Shown here one piece after another: positions 44,663 to 53,970 of a DNA stretch of 64,000 bases (positions are counted from its first letter, which is position 1; each line of letters opens with the position of its first letter). Where the stretch lies: contig DIDT01000007.1 in the NCBI GenBank assembly GCA_002418285.1, forward strand, positions 65,218 to 129,217, read 5' to 3'. The notes beneath the pieces were generated by a model. That model was not told where the DNA came from, did no database searches, and saw only the letters and a list, made by a program, of their open reading frames with translations. Made by a program: the position numbers and the translations under genes. This DNA comes from Phycisphaerales bacterium UBA5793. GTDB lineage: Bacteria > Planctomycetota > Phycisphaerae > Phycisphaerales > UBA5793.

Positions 44663-45333
44663 CTCGTGTCTGGGTCACGCGCGACGAGTCGCCGGACGGC
44701 CCGCTGGCCAATGCGCTTGGAGACCAGGGCCTGACCCCGGTATGTGAACCCGTTCTCGAAACCAAAACCGTCGGTGACGCCCACGCCGAAATCGCGGCAC
44801 TGGATCGCGATGACTGGCTCGTGCTCACCAGCGTCCGGGCAATCCACGCCGTGGCTCAACCTGCGGCGCGCGTACCGCGCGTCGCGGTCGTTGGTGAAGT
44901 GTCGGCGCAGATCGCGCGCGAACTCGGGCTTCGCGTCGAGTATGTCAGCTCATCTGGCGATTCGAGCGCCTTGTGGCGGCACATCCGACAGCACAGCGGC
45001 GATGATTCGAAGATCTGCTTCCCCGGTTCGTCACGTTCGCTCCAGCCCAGCGTCAAGGGTCTGCAGATGTCCATGCCGGTCTTGTACGAAGTGCGCGATC
45101 GGGCATTCGACGATTCGATCATTGATCGCATCGACATCGCGGCGTTCGCGAGTCCCTCGGCTGTACACAGCGTCGCGACTCGGCTGGGCCCGCTGGCCAT
45201 ACCGGCCGCGTCGATTGGTCCCACAACCAGCGCCGCCATACGCCAGGCCGGCGGGCAAGTCGTCACCGAGAGCCCGGATCGAAGTTTTGCGTCGTTGGCG
45301 CGATCCATCGCAGCGGCATTCAAGCGAGCCTGA
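44659..45333 (+). CDS. hemD: Uroporphyrinogen III synthase
   Basis: A 224-residue protein with the loose sequence pattern of HemD: N-terminal VWVTRDESPDGPLANAL, then DWLVLTSVRAIHAV, CFPGSSRSLQPSV, and FASPSAVHSVATRLG near the C-terminus, followed by IPAASIGPTTSAAIRQAG. It closes hydroxymethylbilane with inversion of ring D. HemD is weakly conserved, but position right after hemC with ATGA coupling makes the call firm. It is the last gene of the heme run; no terminator is visible in the following 130 bp. Confidence 0.88.
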   Translation: MTRVWVTRDESPDGPLANALGDQGLTPVCEPVLETKTVGDAHAEIAALDRDDWLVLTSVRAIHAVAQPAARVPRVAVVGEVSAQIARELGLRVEYVSSSGDSSALWRHIRQHSGDDSKICFPGSSRSLQPSVKGLQMSMPVLYEVRDRAFDDSIIDRIDIAAFASPSAVHSVATRLGPLAIPAASIGPTTSAAIRQAGGQVVTESPDRSFASLARSIAAAFKRA

Positions 45334-45463
45334 ATACCTGGATGCAGCCGGCACCCCGCTGCTCCTGCAGCCGCCCACGGAAAACCGATAGTATTCGGGA
45401 TGGCATCGGCATGGACGCTTCGCAAAATCGGTGGCAGCAATAACACTCAGAGGAGGAACCGCG

Positions 45464-48403
45464 ATGGCGCTCCGGTCATTACGCGTGCGGGCGACGGTTG
45501 CGGAATGGCGAAAACTGGGCACGCTTGGGCGATCCACACAAGTTGCTGGTTCAATGGTCGGTTTGCTAACTCTGATGGCCCCCATGGCCGTTGCAGCGCA
45601 GGTCGAACCCACTCCGGATCCGTTCGGCAAGGCATCGTGGATCACCTACACAGGGGCCATCAATGCGTTGGAACAGGCCGAATGGGTTTGGGTCGCATTG
45701 CCCGGGCAGCCCGATCCGACAACCGCGGCTGCTCCTATCGGCACGGTGCGATTTCGCGCCGAACTGACACTCGACGAGCCGGTGCCCGACGCGGCGACAC
45801 TCTGGGTTGCTGCGGATAACTTTGCGCGGGTCACGGTCAATGGCAAGATGGCTGGTGAGAATGCGGCCTGGTGGAGTCCGGACGCAATCGCTGTTGCGAA
45901 AGCGCTCGTTCCTGGCCGCAATGTGATTGAGATCGAGGCGCGAAACGACCCGGGACAGACCGGTGCGAGCAATCCTGCGGGCTTGCTGGCCGCACTGGAA
46001 AGCACCGACGCAGCGGGGCATCGGCGGATTCACAAACTCGAGTGGACATCGAGCGATGGCCGCATCGTTCGGCTGGGCCCAGGCAGTGTGTCGCCATGGA
46101 GCTATCGCGCGCCTTCGGGTCCATGCCCGATCTTCCGTCGCGAGTTTTCCGTAGACGCCGAGATCGAGTCAGCTCGCATCTTCGTCGTGGGTCTCGGGCA
46201 TTTCGATCTGCGCGTTAATGGCGACCGCGTTGGCGACACGCTGATCAACGAACCGTGGTCTCAGTACGACAAGAGGATCTACTACCAGCAGTTCGATCTG
46301 ACCGGGCGCCTGCGACAGGGGGCCAACGCCGTCGGTGTCTTGCTGGGCAACGGGTTCTGGAGAGTTGCTTCGCCCCCCGCGGGCCGCTGGACCAAGGGTG
46401 ATGCAATGCCTGACTTCAGCGAGGGTCATAACTTCCAGTTGCGGGCGCGGATCGAGATCCGCTACGCTGACGGCCGGGTGCAGTCGGTCGAGACTGGGCC
46501 GGGATGGCGAGCAACTGCCGGCCCGGTGGTCTTTTCACACGTCTACGCGGGCGAGGATTTCGATGCCCGTCTCGAGAGCCCTGGTTGGGATGCGCCTGGT
46601 TTCGATGACGCCGCGTGGGACGCCGCAGCAGAAATCGATGGACCGCTTGCAGGACTCGTCGCACAGGACTTCCCCGGACTTCGAGCACATGAGGTGTTCC
46701 ACCCAACGCAGATCCGCGAGATCGAGCCGGGTACATGGACCTACGTCTTTGCACAGAACTGTTCGGCGATCCTGCGCTTCCGCGTGCGAGGTCCTGCTGG
46801 CGCGGTCGTCGAGATGCTCCCGTCTGAAGTCATGGATGCCAGCGGAGTGGTCCGCCAACTCAATCTGCACGGCAGCAGCACTCTGTTCAACTACACCCTG
46901 CGCGGCAGCGGCATCGAGACGCACCAATGGTTGTTCCATTACCACGGTTTCCAATACGTGCAGGTGAAGGGCGCCATACCCCGCGGGCAACCAAACCCGG
47001 ATGGCCTGCCGGTGCTCGAATCGCTCGAACTCGTCCACGTGCGCGCTGACAACCCCGAATCCGGCGAATTCAGCTGCTCGAGTGACCTCTACAACGGCAC
47101 ACATGACCTCGTTGACTGGGCCATGCGCTCGAACATGTCCTACGTGCTGACGGACTGTCCCCATCGTGAAAAACTTGGTTGGCTGGAATGCGCGCACCTT
47201 CTCGCTCGCTCGTTCCTCTATCGGTACGACTGCGAATCCTGGTTGCGCAAGATCACTCGCGATATCGGTGATGCGCAGCTGCCCAGCGGCCGAATCCTCA
47301 CGGTGGCGCCGCGCTACCTTCAGCGCGACAAGGACGACGCATACGCATGGACCGTCGAGTGGGGGGCAGCTGGCGTGTTGCTCCCCTGGCAGCTCTACGA
47401 GTGGAGCGGCGACACGAGCGTGTTGCGAGATTCCTACGACTGCATGCGACGGTTCGTCGATCACGTCGACAGCATTTCCCCGGACCACATTGCGCCTGGA
47501 TCGCTCGGTGACTGGTACGACTACGGACACGGCCAGCCGCCCGGCCCGAGCCGATTCACGCCGACCGATCTGACCGCTACCGCCTGCTGGGCGATGTGCA
47601 TTGATGCACTTGCCAGGGCCGCGCGCGTTCTGGAGCGTGAGGAAGACGAAGCGCATTACCTCCGTCTCTTCGGTGAAGTGCGCCGCGCGTTCCTGGATCG
47701 CTTTTACGACGCCGAATCGCACCAGATGAAGAACTCCGGGAGTCCGCAGACCGCCAATGCGATGGCCCTGTGTGCCAACCTGGTTCCGGAAGAAGACCGC
47801 AGCGCGGTGCTTGAAGCAATCATCACTGATCTCGAAGAGCGAGGCTGGCAGCAGACTTCGGGAGACGTCGGGCACGTCTTCTTCATCCGAGCTTTGGCCG
47901 AGGCGGGGCGTTCGGACGTGCTGCATCGCGTCTACTCGCGAACCGCGGAAGGCAGCTATGGCGGCATCCTGGCAAAGGGACTCACGACCATGCCCGAAAC
48001 ATGGGACGCGATCACGGTCGGCAGCAACTCCCTCAACCACTGCATGCTCGGCCACGTGATCGAGTGGTATTACGGCTGGGTGCTGGGTATTCGACAGGCG
48101 CCGCGGTCAGTTGGCTGGAAAGACATTCTGATCGCCCCCGAACCCGGTGGGCTTGACTGGTGTCGCGGTCGGCTCCTCACTCCCCGCGGTCAGGTCACAT
48201 GCGCGTGGGAGTGGAGTGACATCGGGTTCCGACTGGCGGCTGCGATTCCACCCGGCCCGGCGGCCACGGTGTTGCTTCCGGAGGGCTGTTCCAACGAGGT
48301 GACTCTGGATGGGGTCGTAGTGCGCGCCAAGCCCGGACTTTTTAGCCGACCGGAATTGATGCTCCCGGCCGGAGAGCACACCGTGCAAGCGAGCAGGCGC
48401 TAA
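45464..48403 (+). CDS. Secreted alpha-L-rhamnosidase (GH78-like)
   Basis: A 979-residue exported glycosidase. AGGAGG lies 7 bp before the ATG. The N-terminus is a long Sec signal (hydrophobic GSMVGLLTLMAPMAVAA). Two beta-sandwich carbohydrate-binding regions (~50-330; NFARVTVNGKMAGENAAW, GLGHFDLRVNGDRVGDTL) precede an (alpha/alpha)6 catalytic barrel (~540-880). Its signature YVLTDCPHREKLGW contains the Asp and Glu equivalent to key residues of GH78 enzymes. The Asp of the usual GWTGDA is replaced in GWLECA, as I recall for a GH78 subgroup. It would remove rhamnose from plant or algal polysaccharides, outside the cell or in the periplasm. It stands alone after the heme locus. Confidence 0.85.
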   Translation: MALRSLRVRATVAEWRKLGTLGRSTQVAGSMVGLLTLMAPMAVAAQVEPTPDPFGKASWITYTGAINALEQAEWVWVALPGQPDPTTAAAPIGTVRFRAELTLDEPVPDAATLWVAADNFARVTVNGKMAGENAAWWSPDAIAVAKALVPGRNVIEIEARNDPGQTGASNPAGLLAALESTDAAGHRRIHKLEWTSSDGRIVRLGPGSVSPWSYRAPSGPCPIFRREFSVDAEIESARIFVVGLGHFDLRVNGDRVGDTLINEPWSQYDKRIYYQQFDLTGRLRQGANAVGVLLGNGFWRVASPPAGRWTKGDAMPDFSEGHNFQLRARIEIRYADGRVQSVETGPGWRATAGPVVFSHVYAGEDFDARLESPGWDAPGFDDAAWDAAAEIDGPLAGLVAQDFPGLRAHEVFHPTQIREIEPGTWTYVFAQNCSAILRFRVRGPAGAVVEMLPSEVMDASGVVRQLNLHGSSTLFNYTLRGSGIETHQWLFHYHGFQYVQVKGAIPRGQPNPDGLPVLESLELVHVRADNPESGEFSCSSDLYNGTHDLVDWAMRSNMSYVLTDCPHREKLGWLECAHLLARSFLYRYDCESWLRKITRDIGDAQLPSGRILTVAPRYLQRDKDDAYAWTVEWGAAGVLLPWQLYEWSGDTSVLRDSYDCMRRFVDHVDSISPDHIAPGSLGDWYDYGHGQPPGPSRFTPTDLTATACWAMCIDALARAARVLEREEDEAHYLRLFGEVRRAFLDRFYDAESHQMKNSGSPQTANAMALCANLVPEEDRSAVLEAIITDLEERGWQQTSGDVGHVFFIRALAEAGRSDVLHRVYSRTAEGSYGGILAKGLTTMPETWDAITVGSNSLNHCMLGHVIEWYYGWVLGIRQAPRSVGWKDILIAPEPGGLDWCRGRLLTPRGQVTCAWEWSDIGFRLAAAIPPGPAATVLLPEGCSNEVTLDGVVVRAKPGLFSRPELMLPAGEHTVQASRR

Positions 48404-48575
48404 CCCGACGAAGAGCCGCGTCTGCCAGGGGAGCTTCAGTCACTTGAAAAGCGTCGCGATTCACCATCCGAGACGACAGTACCGGACAGGAGTTGCCTCT
48501 CGCCGCCGAAGTCAGATGAGATGTTTGCGTACGAGTTAGCACTTTTCGTCTATCCCCGAGCAATCGGTGCGTTTA

Positions 48576-48592
48576 GAGCACTTTCACTGAAC
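48576..48592 (+). repeat. Left terminal inverted repeat of the IS630 element
   Basis: GAGCACTTTCACTGAAC, directly after the TA at 48574-48575. It matches the right end imperfectly (GAGC, then TTT, then AAC). Confidence 0.65.
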
Positions 48593-49518
48593 ATCGAGCA
48601 AGTATCCGCAGTGCTGGAAGCAGTGGGCGGCGTCGGCGGCGGTGATGGTGTCTAGGACGCCTTGCATCGCCGTCCATAACGCGTCGCGGGTTCGGCAGCC
48701 CAGACTTCGCAGGCCCTGCTTGATCTTGCTGATGATCATTTCGATCGGGTTCAGGTCCGGGCTGTAGGGCGGCAGGTACAGCGCCTCCGCCCCGACGCTC
48801 TCGATCAGCGAGCGAACGCCGGCCATCTTGTGACTCGAGAGATTGTCCATCACCACCAGGTCGCCCGGCTGCAGTTGCGGCAGCAGCACTTCGCGTACGA
48901 ACGCTTCGAAGACGTCGCCGTTGACCGCGCCGTCGACGAGCATCGAGCAGCGCATGCCGTGGACATCCAGCGCGCCGATGAGCGTGGTCGTCTTCCAGTG
49001 GCCGTGCGGCGTGCGGTCGATCAGTCTTTCGCCACGCAGCGCCCGGCCGCGCAGCCGCGTCATGTTCGTCTTCGCCCAGCACTCGTCGATGAAGATCAGT
49101 CGACCACCGTCCACACCTGCGGCCCACTCACGCCATTGATCACGCTGCGTCGCGACGTCCGGACGATTCTGCTCGGCCGCGTGGATCGTCTTTTTTTAAA
49201 AGTGAAGCCCATGCGATTCAGCGCGATGCAGATCGTCGACAGCGCGCACGACACGCCGAGCGACTCACGCAACTCCGCCAGCGTCGCGTCGGGATGGGCC
49301 GTGACGAGTTGACGGAGTTGCTCGCGATCAACTTTGCAGATACCCGGATTTCCCATGCGTCGCGGCGTGGTCTCGCCGGTCTCGTTACGTCGCTGCTTGA
49401 GGCGTCGCGCCCACGCCGGGCTCACGCTGAACACGTTGGCGATCTGTCGCGTTCGCATGCCGCGGTCGTACGCTGCGAGCACGCGATCTCTGAGATCCTG
49501 TGAATAGGGTGCAGCCAT
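48584..49518 (-). CDS. IS630-family transposase made by -1 frameshift (orfA + orfB)
   Basis: OrfA (49518-49096) starts at ATG 49518 with GGAAGGAG upstream. It encodes a helix-turn-helix region (RTRQIANVFSVSPAWARRLK) and runs to MGFTFKK at an A7 tract. Its own frame continues to VWTVVD without further family similarity. The -1 frame continues as KTIHAAEQNRP, then the DDE catalytic domain ending at 48584: IFIDECWAKTN (first Asp), VVMDNLSSHK (second Asp) and PPYSPDLNPIE (Glu). A fused product of ~310 residues matches full-length IS630 transposases. The slip site is at 49201-49190 on the minus strand. A simple disabling indel is the alternative. Confidence 0.85.
49190..49201 (-). promoter_or_regulatory. 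Probable -1 ribosomal frameshift site in the transposase
   Basis: Minus-strand sequence TTTTAAAAAAAG. In the orfA frame it reads TTT AAA AAA AGA; slipping back one base gives AAG ACG ATC, which opens the catalytic frame. A7 tracts of this kind support frameshifting in many insertion sequences. Confidence 0.65.
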
Positions 49519-49608
49519 CCCTGCTCCTTCCGGACCCGCTCCGCAGGTCCGAGAGGAATGTAGCCGCAACCAACGCGTCGCGCCACCGAACATGCGCCGA
49601 ACGCGCTA

Positions 49609-49629
49609 CGCGTTGGGCAAAGCGCGCTC
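49609..49629 (-). repeat. Right terminal inverted repeat of the IS630 element
   Basis: Read from the outside inward on the minus strand it begins GAGCGCGCTTTGCCCAAC, mirroring the left end with a few differences and a one-base gap. It is followed outside by TA at 49630-49631. Confidence 0.65.
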
Positions 49630-49789
49630 TAAGCGATCGCGTCGATCGATCGAAGAGCCGGAATATGAGTTCATCGCGTTGTTTCGTTCTTGCCTGGAGT
49701 CGCCGTTCCGCGGCGTTGCGCTCCTGCGGATTGCGCCGGCTGGCCTCGTCCCGCTCGGCTTGGGCGAGTCGGATGCCGGCGTCCACGGT

Positions 49790-50203
49790 TCACCAGTCGT
49801 TGGTGTCGACCGAGCGGTCCTCGTCGGCTAGGGCCTCGACGAGCTGGCGCACGATTCCATCCACCTGATCTGGTTCAACGCCCTCAACCGCCAGAGGCTC
49901 GGCGTCGAGGCCGAGGCGATGGAGCAAGGCTTCAGGTTCCGAGGCGGTCGGTCGCCGCTCGGCCAGGCGAGCGGCCTTGGCCCGTTGCGCTTCGAAGAGC
50001 GGATCGATCGAGAGCAGCACGGCTGCCAGCAGGTCGACTGAGAGAGCGTAGGCGATGTGCACTCGGCTGGTTCGTGCTTTGGGTGAAGGCTGCGACTTCG
50101 TTCTCGTGACCTCATGCACGACGACGAGGAGACGGCTCAACGGAGGTGGCGACCATTCAAACACTCGGTCAACCTTGCGACTCGCCGCCCGATCTGGTAA
50201 CAT
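49790..50203 (-). CDS. Hypothetical protein upstream of the IS-interrupted gene
   Basis: An open minus-strand frame divergent from gspD. The C-terminal ~90 residues look protein-like, with amphipathic helices (FEAQRAKAARLAERR, QVDGIVRQLVEALADED) and high-GC third positions; the N-terminal part is less convincing. The ATG at 50203 has GGAG only 2 bp away, and GTG starts near 50120 or 50062 are possible. No family is recognised. Its stop is 3 bp from the start of the small interrupted gene, suggesting a two-gene unit. Confidence 0.4.
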   Translation of the reverse strand: MLPDRAASRKVDRVFEWSPPPLSRLLVVVHEVTRTKSQPSPKARTSRVHIAYALSVDLLAAVLLSIDPLFEAQRAKAARLAERRPTASEPEALLHRLGLDAEPLAVEGVEPDQVDGIVRQLVEALADEDRSVDTNDW

Positions 50204-52490
50204 GTCTCCGAGTATGGCAGGATACCCGCTGTGCAACCTCCGGCTACTGCCTCGGCTTGCCGCAGATGCGGTGGTGGCAACGATCATACTGGTTGGTCAT
50301 GGTGCCGGACCGCGGTGCCTTGCATCCGAGCCACAACAGACGGCCGGACCGCCTCGCACTCAACTCCAGGGCGAGGTTGATCTCGCGCGGCTCGTCGATC
50401 TCTGTGCCCAGCGCCTCGATTTGACGGTTGAGTACGACGCCTCCGTCCTCAAGGGCAAGGTGACGCTGCGGCTCACGGAATCGCTCACGGATGCAGAACT
50501 CTGGGACCTGACCAATCGAGTGCTTGGGCTGCGCGGCTTCACAACGGTGCGCCTCCGCGGCGCCGATGGCCGGGAGATGCTCAGCGTGGTGCGGCTCGCT
50601 GATGCAGCGGGTCTGGCGGAACTGGCCGATCTCGATGGCGGCGCCGCCGCGCCGTCCGGTTTCACCGCTGTTGTCGTCCCCGTCGAACATCAGCCAGTCA
50701 AAGAGACGAGCGAGGCGCTCAAGGCCGTCCTGTCGCGGACCGGCAGCACTGTGGCGCCACTGGGCAATAGCAATCTGCTGCTCATTGCCGATCTTCGACC
50801 CCGTGTCGAGCAGGCGCTAGAACTGCTCAAGTCGATTGACGTGCCAGGCGCTGCCTCTGTGGTCGAGCGTGTCGAACTGGCGCACCTGCCTGCGACGCGA
50901 CTGGCGGCGATATTGACCTCGATCACCGCCGCGCGTGACCTCGTCGAGGGTCGCACTACGCAGGGCCGAGTGGTCGCCGAGCCGGGCGATCGCGCTGTGG
51001 TGCTCATCGCGCCGCCCAGCGAAGCGGAGCAGTGGCGCTCGCTGATCGAGCGGTTCGATCAAGTTCCCCCCGTGGAGACGCGGACCTACAGCCCCAGGTA
51101 TTTCGGGCTCGACGAAGTGGCGACGCTTGTCGAGCAGGTGGTGCGTCCGACCAGCGCGCCCGGCGACCAGTGGCGCCTGGTGCGTGATGAATTGACGGGC
51201 TCAATCATTTTGACTGCGACGGCGATTCAACATGAAGAGGTGCGATCCCTCGTTGATCGGCTGAACGCGATACCGGCCGAAGCCCGTCGTCCATTGCGGA
51301 CCTTCCAGGTTCGCAACCGTCCGGTCGGTGAGGTGATCGAGGTCCTCGAGCGCCTGCTCGCCAGCGGCGTACTCGCAGAAGCGGCTGAGGTCCCGTCTTT
51401 ACCAAACGGCGAGCCGCCCGTGCTGCCTTCAAGTGATCAACCAACTGCACCGCGTCTCGTGCCTGGTTCCCCGCAGAACCCGGTTTCGACGCCATCGACA
51501 GACACCTCTTCGACACGGAGTCAGCAAGCTCGAGAAGGACGCGATTCCGCAACTGGCGAAGAGCGCCAGGGGCTGACACTCACCGCCGACGAAACTACCA
51601 GTACCATCATCGCCATGGGCGAGCCGCGCCTGCTGGATCAGGTGCGTCGGCTCATTGATGAATTGGATGTGCGCCAGCCGCAGGTCATGGTCGAGATTCT
51701 CATCGTGAGTCTTACCGAGAGCCAGACGCTCGATCTGGGTGTCGAACTCGAGAAGATTGAGGTCAGCGGGGATGTGCGCATTTCGCTGTCGTCGCTTTTC
51801 GGGCTCAGCACGGTCACGGACGGGGTGCGGAGTGTGGGCAATGCTCGAGGCGGCAGCGCGCTGGTATTGAGCCCGGGGGATTTCAGCGTGGTGGTTAGGG
51901 CGCTGGAGACGATCAACGACGGCCGCTCGCTCAACGTGCCGCGCGTGCTGGTGAACAACAACCAGGAAGCATCGCTCAATTCGGTCCTCCAGCAGCCGTT
52001 CGTGAGCATTAACGCCTTCGACACGATCGCGACGACCTCCTTCGGCGGGACGCAGGACGCGGGTACAGTCGTGACCGTCAAGCCCCAGATCGCCCAGGGC
52101 GACCACCTGATCGTGGATTATTCAGTGACGTTGAGTTCCTTCGTCGGCGAGTCGGCGGACCCGTCTCTACCACCGCCTCGTCAAGAGAACCGCCTCCAAA
52201 GCGTTGCGACGATTCCTGACGGATACGTCGTGGCGCTGGGTGGCATCGAGGTGACGAGCCAATCCAAGGGCGTGTCGCAGGTGCCCGGTCTGGCGAGTAT
52301 CCCGATTGTCGGAGAGCTGTTCAAGAACCGCTCGCGGACGGAGAATCGATCCCGCTTCTACATCTTCATTCGGCCCTCGGTGCTCCGGCGGCTGGACTTT
52401 GAGGACCTGCGTTACCTGAGCGAAGCGCCGATTGATGCGACCGGCATCGATGATGGTTGGCCGAAGGTGGAGCCGCGTGTGATTCGGTGA
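50202..52490 (+). CDS. gspD: Type II secretion system secretin GspD
   Basis: About 760 residues. After an N-terminal hydrophobic signal comes an N0-like domain (VDLARLVDLCAQRLDLTVEYD), repeated N1-N3 domains (for example VERVELAHLPATRLAAILTS), then a Ser/Pro-rich linker. The C-terminal secretin domain follows: PQVMVEILIVSLTES, SLNVPRVLVNNNQEASL, and VPGLASIPIVGELFKNRSR near the end. It forms the outer-membrane channel of the secretion system. Starts at 50202 and 50214 are both possible; neither has a clear Shine-Dalgarno. It is the first gene of a twelve-gene run. Confidence 0.92.
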   Translation: MSPSMAGYPLCNLRLLPRLAADAVVATIILVGHGAGPRCLASEPQQTAGPPRTQLQGEVDLARLVDLCAQRLDLTVEYDASVLKGKVTLRLTESLTDAELWDLTNRVLGLRGFTTVRLRGADGREMLSVVRLADAAGLAELADLDGGAAAPSGFTAVVVPVEHQPVKETSEALKAVLSRTGSTVAPLGNSNLLLIADLRPRVEQALELLKSIDVPGAASVVERVELAHLPATRLAAILTSITAARDLVEGRTTQGRVVAEPGDRAVVLIAPPSEAEQWRSLIERFDQVPPVETRTYSPRYFGLDEVATLVEQVVRPTSAPGDQWRLVRDELTGSIILTATAIQHEEVRSLVDRLNAIPAEARRPLRTFQVRNRPVGEVIEVLERLLASGVLAEAAEVPSLPNGEPPVLPSSDQPTAPRLVPGSPQNPVSTPSTDTSSTRSQQAREGRDSATGEERQGLTLTADETTSTIIAMGEPRLLDQVRRLIDELDVRQPQVMVEILIVSLTESQTLDLGVELEKIEVSGDVRISLSSLFGLSTVTDGVRSVGNARGGSALVLSPGDFSVVVRALETINDGRSLNVPRVLVNNNQEASLNSVLQQPFVSINAFDTIATTSFGGTQDAGTVVTVKPQIAQGDHLIVDYSVTLSSFVGESADPSLPPPRQENRLQSVATIPDGYVVALGGIEVTSQSKGVSQVPGLASIPIVGELFKNRSRTENRSRFYIFIRPSVLRRLDFEDLRYLSEAPIDATGIDDGWPKVEPRVIR

Positions 52491-52504
52491 GGGTGGAGGA
52501 TGAA

Positions 52505-53965
52505 ATGTCCGTTGCACCGAGTGTGGATACTGAGTTCGTCGAGCGCATCGAGCGAGATTTCGCGCGGCGGCACCTCATGCTGGCGACCGGTCGCCAGGAT
52601 GGTGAACTCGAACTCCTCGTGAGCGAATCGACGAGTCGTTTCGCGATCCACAACGTCGGGACGTTCCTTCAAGTACGGGTCCGATCGACAGCCGGTGATG
52701 CTGAACGGATCGCTCGCCTGATCGATGAGGCGTATGCCCAGCACCGCAAGGCGGGCGGCTGGAACGGCGCCGCGAGTGGCGTTGATCAGAACGGCCATTC
52801 TGATGAGAGCTCAGCGACGGTCGCCCGCTGGCTCGAGCAAGCGGACCGGGATTTGCTCAGCACGCAGGGCAAGGGGCCGGTGATCCAACTCGTCGATGCG
52901 CTCCTTTTCGAGGCGCTGGGCAAGGGCGCCAGCGACGTCCACATTCAGCCGCTCTCGGATCGAACCGTCGTGCGCTACCGGGTGGACGGAGTGCTCCATG
53001 ATGTTCATGAGCTGACCGCAGAGATGACCTCTGGCGTGGTCAGCCGCATCAAAGTGATGGGCCGCATGGACATCGCCCAGCACCGGATTCCCCAGGACGG
53101 GCGCGCCACGGTGACCATCGGCGGCCGACCGGTTGACCTGCGCTTGAGCACCGTCCCCACGAGTTACGGCGAGCGTGCGGTGGTCCGGCTCCTGGACAGT
53201 GCGCAGCAGCTGTGCGATTTCGAGCGACTGGGGATGCGCGAAGACGTTGCCGAGGCGTTTCTGGAACGCGCCACCCAGAGCAACGGCATCATCCTCGTCA
53301 CCGGGCCGACGGGCAGCGGCAAGACAACGACGCTCTACTCGACGCTGCGCCGCACCGCATCCCCTCAGCTGAACATCATGACCATCGAGGACCCGATCGA
53401 GTACGAACTCTCGACGGTCGGGTTGGCGGTAAGCCAGATGCAGGTCAACAGCAAGAAGGGCATCACCTTCCCGACGGGGCTGCGCCACATCCTGCGGCAG
53501 GACCCGGATGTGATCATGGTCGGCGAGATCCGCGACGCCGAAACTGCGCGCGTGGCCATCCAGTCCAGTCTGACCGGGCATCTCGTGTTCTCAACGCTGC
53601 ACACAAACGACGCCCCGAGCGCCGTGACGCGTCTGGTGGATCTTGGCGTGGAGCCGTACCTCGTGAGCGCCTCGCTCTCTGCCGTACTCGCCCAGCGCTT
53701 GGTCCGCACCACGCACCAGCCGTGCCGCGGGGCCGGCTGTGATGAGTGCTTCGGGACGGGGTTGAAGGGCCGCACCGGGTTGTTCGAACTCATGCCCCTC
53801 GATGAGCCACTGCGGCAGCTGATTTCCGAGGGCGCGGCCCTCGCGTCGATCCGAGCTGCCGCACGAGAATCCGGGATGCGAACATTGGGAGAAGAAGGAC
53901 AGCGACTCGTGGATGAAGGCAAGACGATTCCGCTTGAAGTGCACCGTGTGGTGCAGATGGTTTGA
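52505..53965 (+). CDS. gspE: Type II secretion ATPase GspE
   Basis: A 486-residue cytoplasmic secretion ATPase. The N-terminal domain is followed by QLVDALLFEALGKGASDVHI, Walker A GPTGSGKTTT (~267-274), an Asp box (TIEDPIEYEL) and Walker B DVIMVGEIRDAETA, then HLVFSTLHTNDAPSAV. The zinc-binding segment of typical GspE (two CxxC pairs) is reduced to C407, C412 and C415 (CRGAGCDECFGTG), missing the first pair. ATG 52505 has GGAGGA upstream. It powers pseudopilus assembly. Confidence 0.94.
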   Translation: MSVAPSVDTEFVERIERDFARRHLMLATGRQDGELELLVSESTSRFAIHNVGTFLQVRVRSTAGDAERIARLIDEAYAQHRKAGGWNGAASGVDQNGHSDESSATVARWLEQADRDLLSTQGKGPVIQLVDALLFEALGKGASDVHIQPLSDRTVVRYRVDGVLHDVHELTAEMTSGVVSRIKVMGRMDIAQHRIPQDGRATVTIGGRPVDLRLSTVPTSYGERAVVRLLDSAQQLCDFERLGMREDVAEAFLERATQSNGIILVTGPTGSGKTTTLYSTLRRTASPQLNIMTIEDPIEYELSTVGLAVSQMQVNSKKGITFPTGLRHILRQDPDVIMVGEIRDAETARVAIQSSLTGHLVFSTLHTNDAPSAVTRLVDLGVEPYLVSASLSAVLAQRLVRTTHQPCRGAGCDECFGTGLKGRTGLFELMPLDEPLRQLISEGAALASIRAAARESGMRTLGEEGQRLVDEGKTIPLEVHRVVQMV

Positions 53966-53970
53966 AAGTG

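Larger units (their letters stand above)
48576..49629 (-). mobile_element. IS630-family insertion sequence, 1,054 bp
   Basis: A complete-looking element whose transposase is split in two overlapping frames on the minus strand. The ends are imperfect inverted repeats beginning GAGC: GAGCACTTTCACTGAAC on the left and, read inward, GAGCGCGCTTTGCCCAAC on the right. Both ends abut a TA dinucleotide (48574-48575 and 49630-49631), the target duplicated by IS630/Tc1-type elements. Length and organisation fit the family. Nothing shows decay, so it may be recent or active. Confidence 0.85.
48536..49786 (-). pseudogene. Small hypothetical gene apparently interrupted by the IS630 element
   Basis: On the minus strand a frame starts at GTG 49786, three bases after the stop of another minus-strand frame, and runs into the IS right end. 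It encodes a charged helical sequence (RLAQAERDEASRR, ARTKQRDELIFRLFDRST). Removing the IS and one TA copy joins it in frame to bases 48573-48536, adding about a dozen residues (LKRTDCSGIDEKC) before a TAA. The restored product is 64 residues. I do not recognise it. That the frame stays open across the restored junction supports a real gene, but at this length chance is possible. Confidence 0.4.

Noticed and set aside
46535..48055. Long open frame (506 codons) on the minus strand
   Set aside because: It lies entirely antisense to the rhamnosidase gene, has no recognisable motif or ribosome binding site, and reflects high-GC codon bias.
49690..50109. Plus-strand open frame of 139 codons between the IS and gspD
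   Set aside because: Arg/Pro-rich composition without domain features; the opposite strand looks more protein-like.
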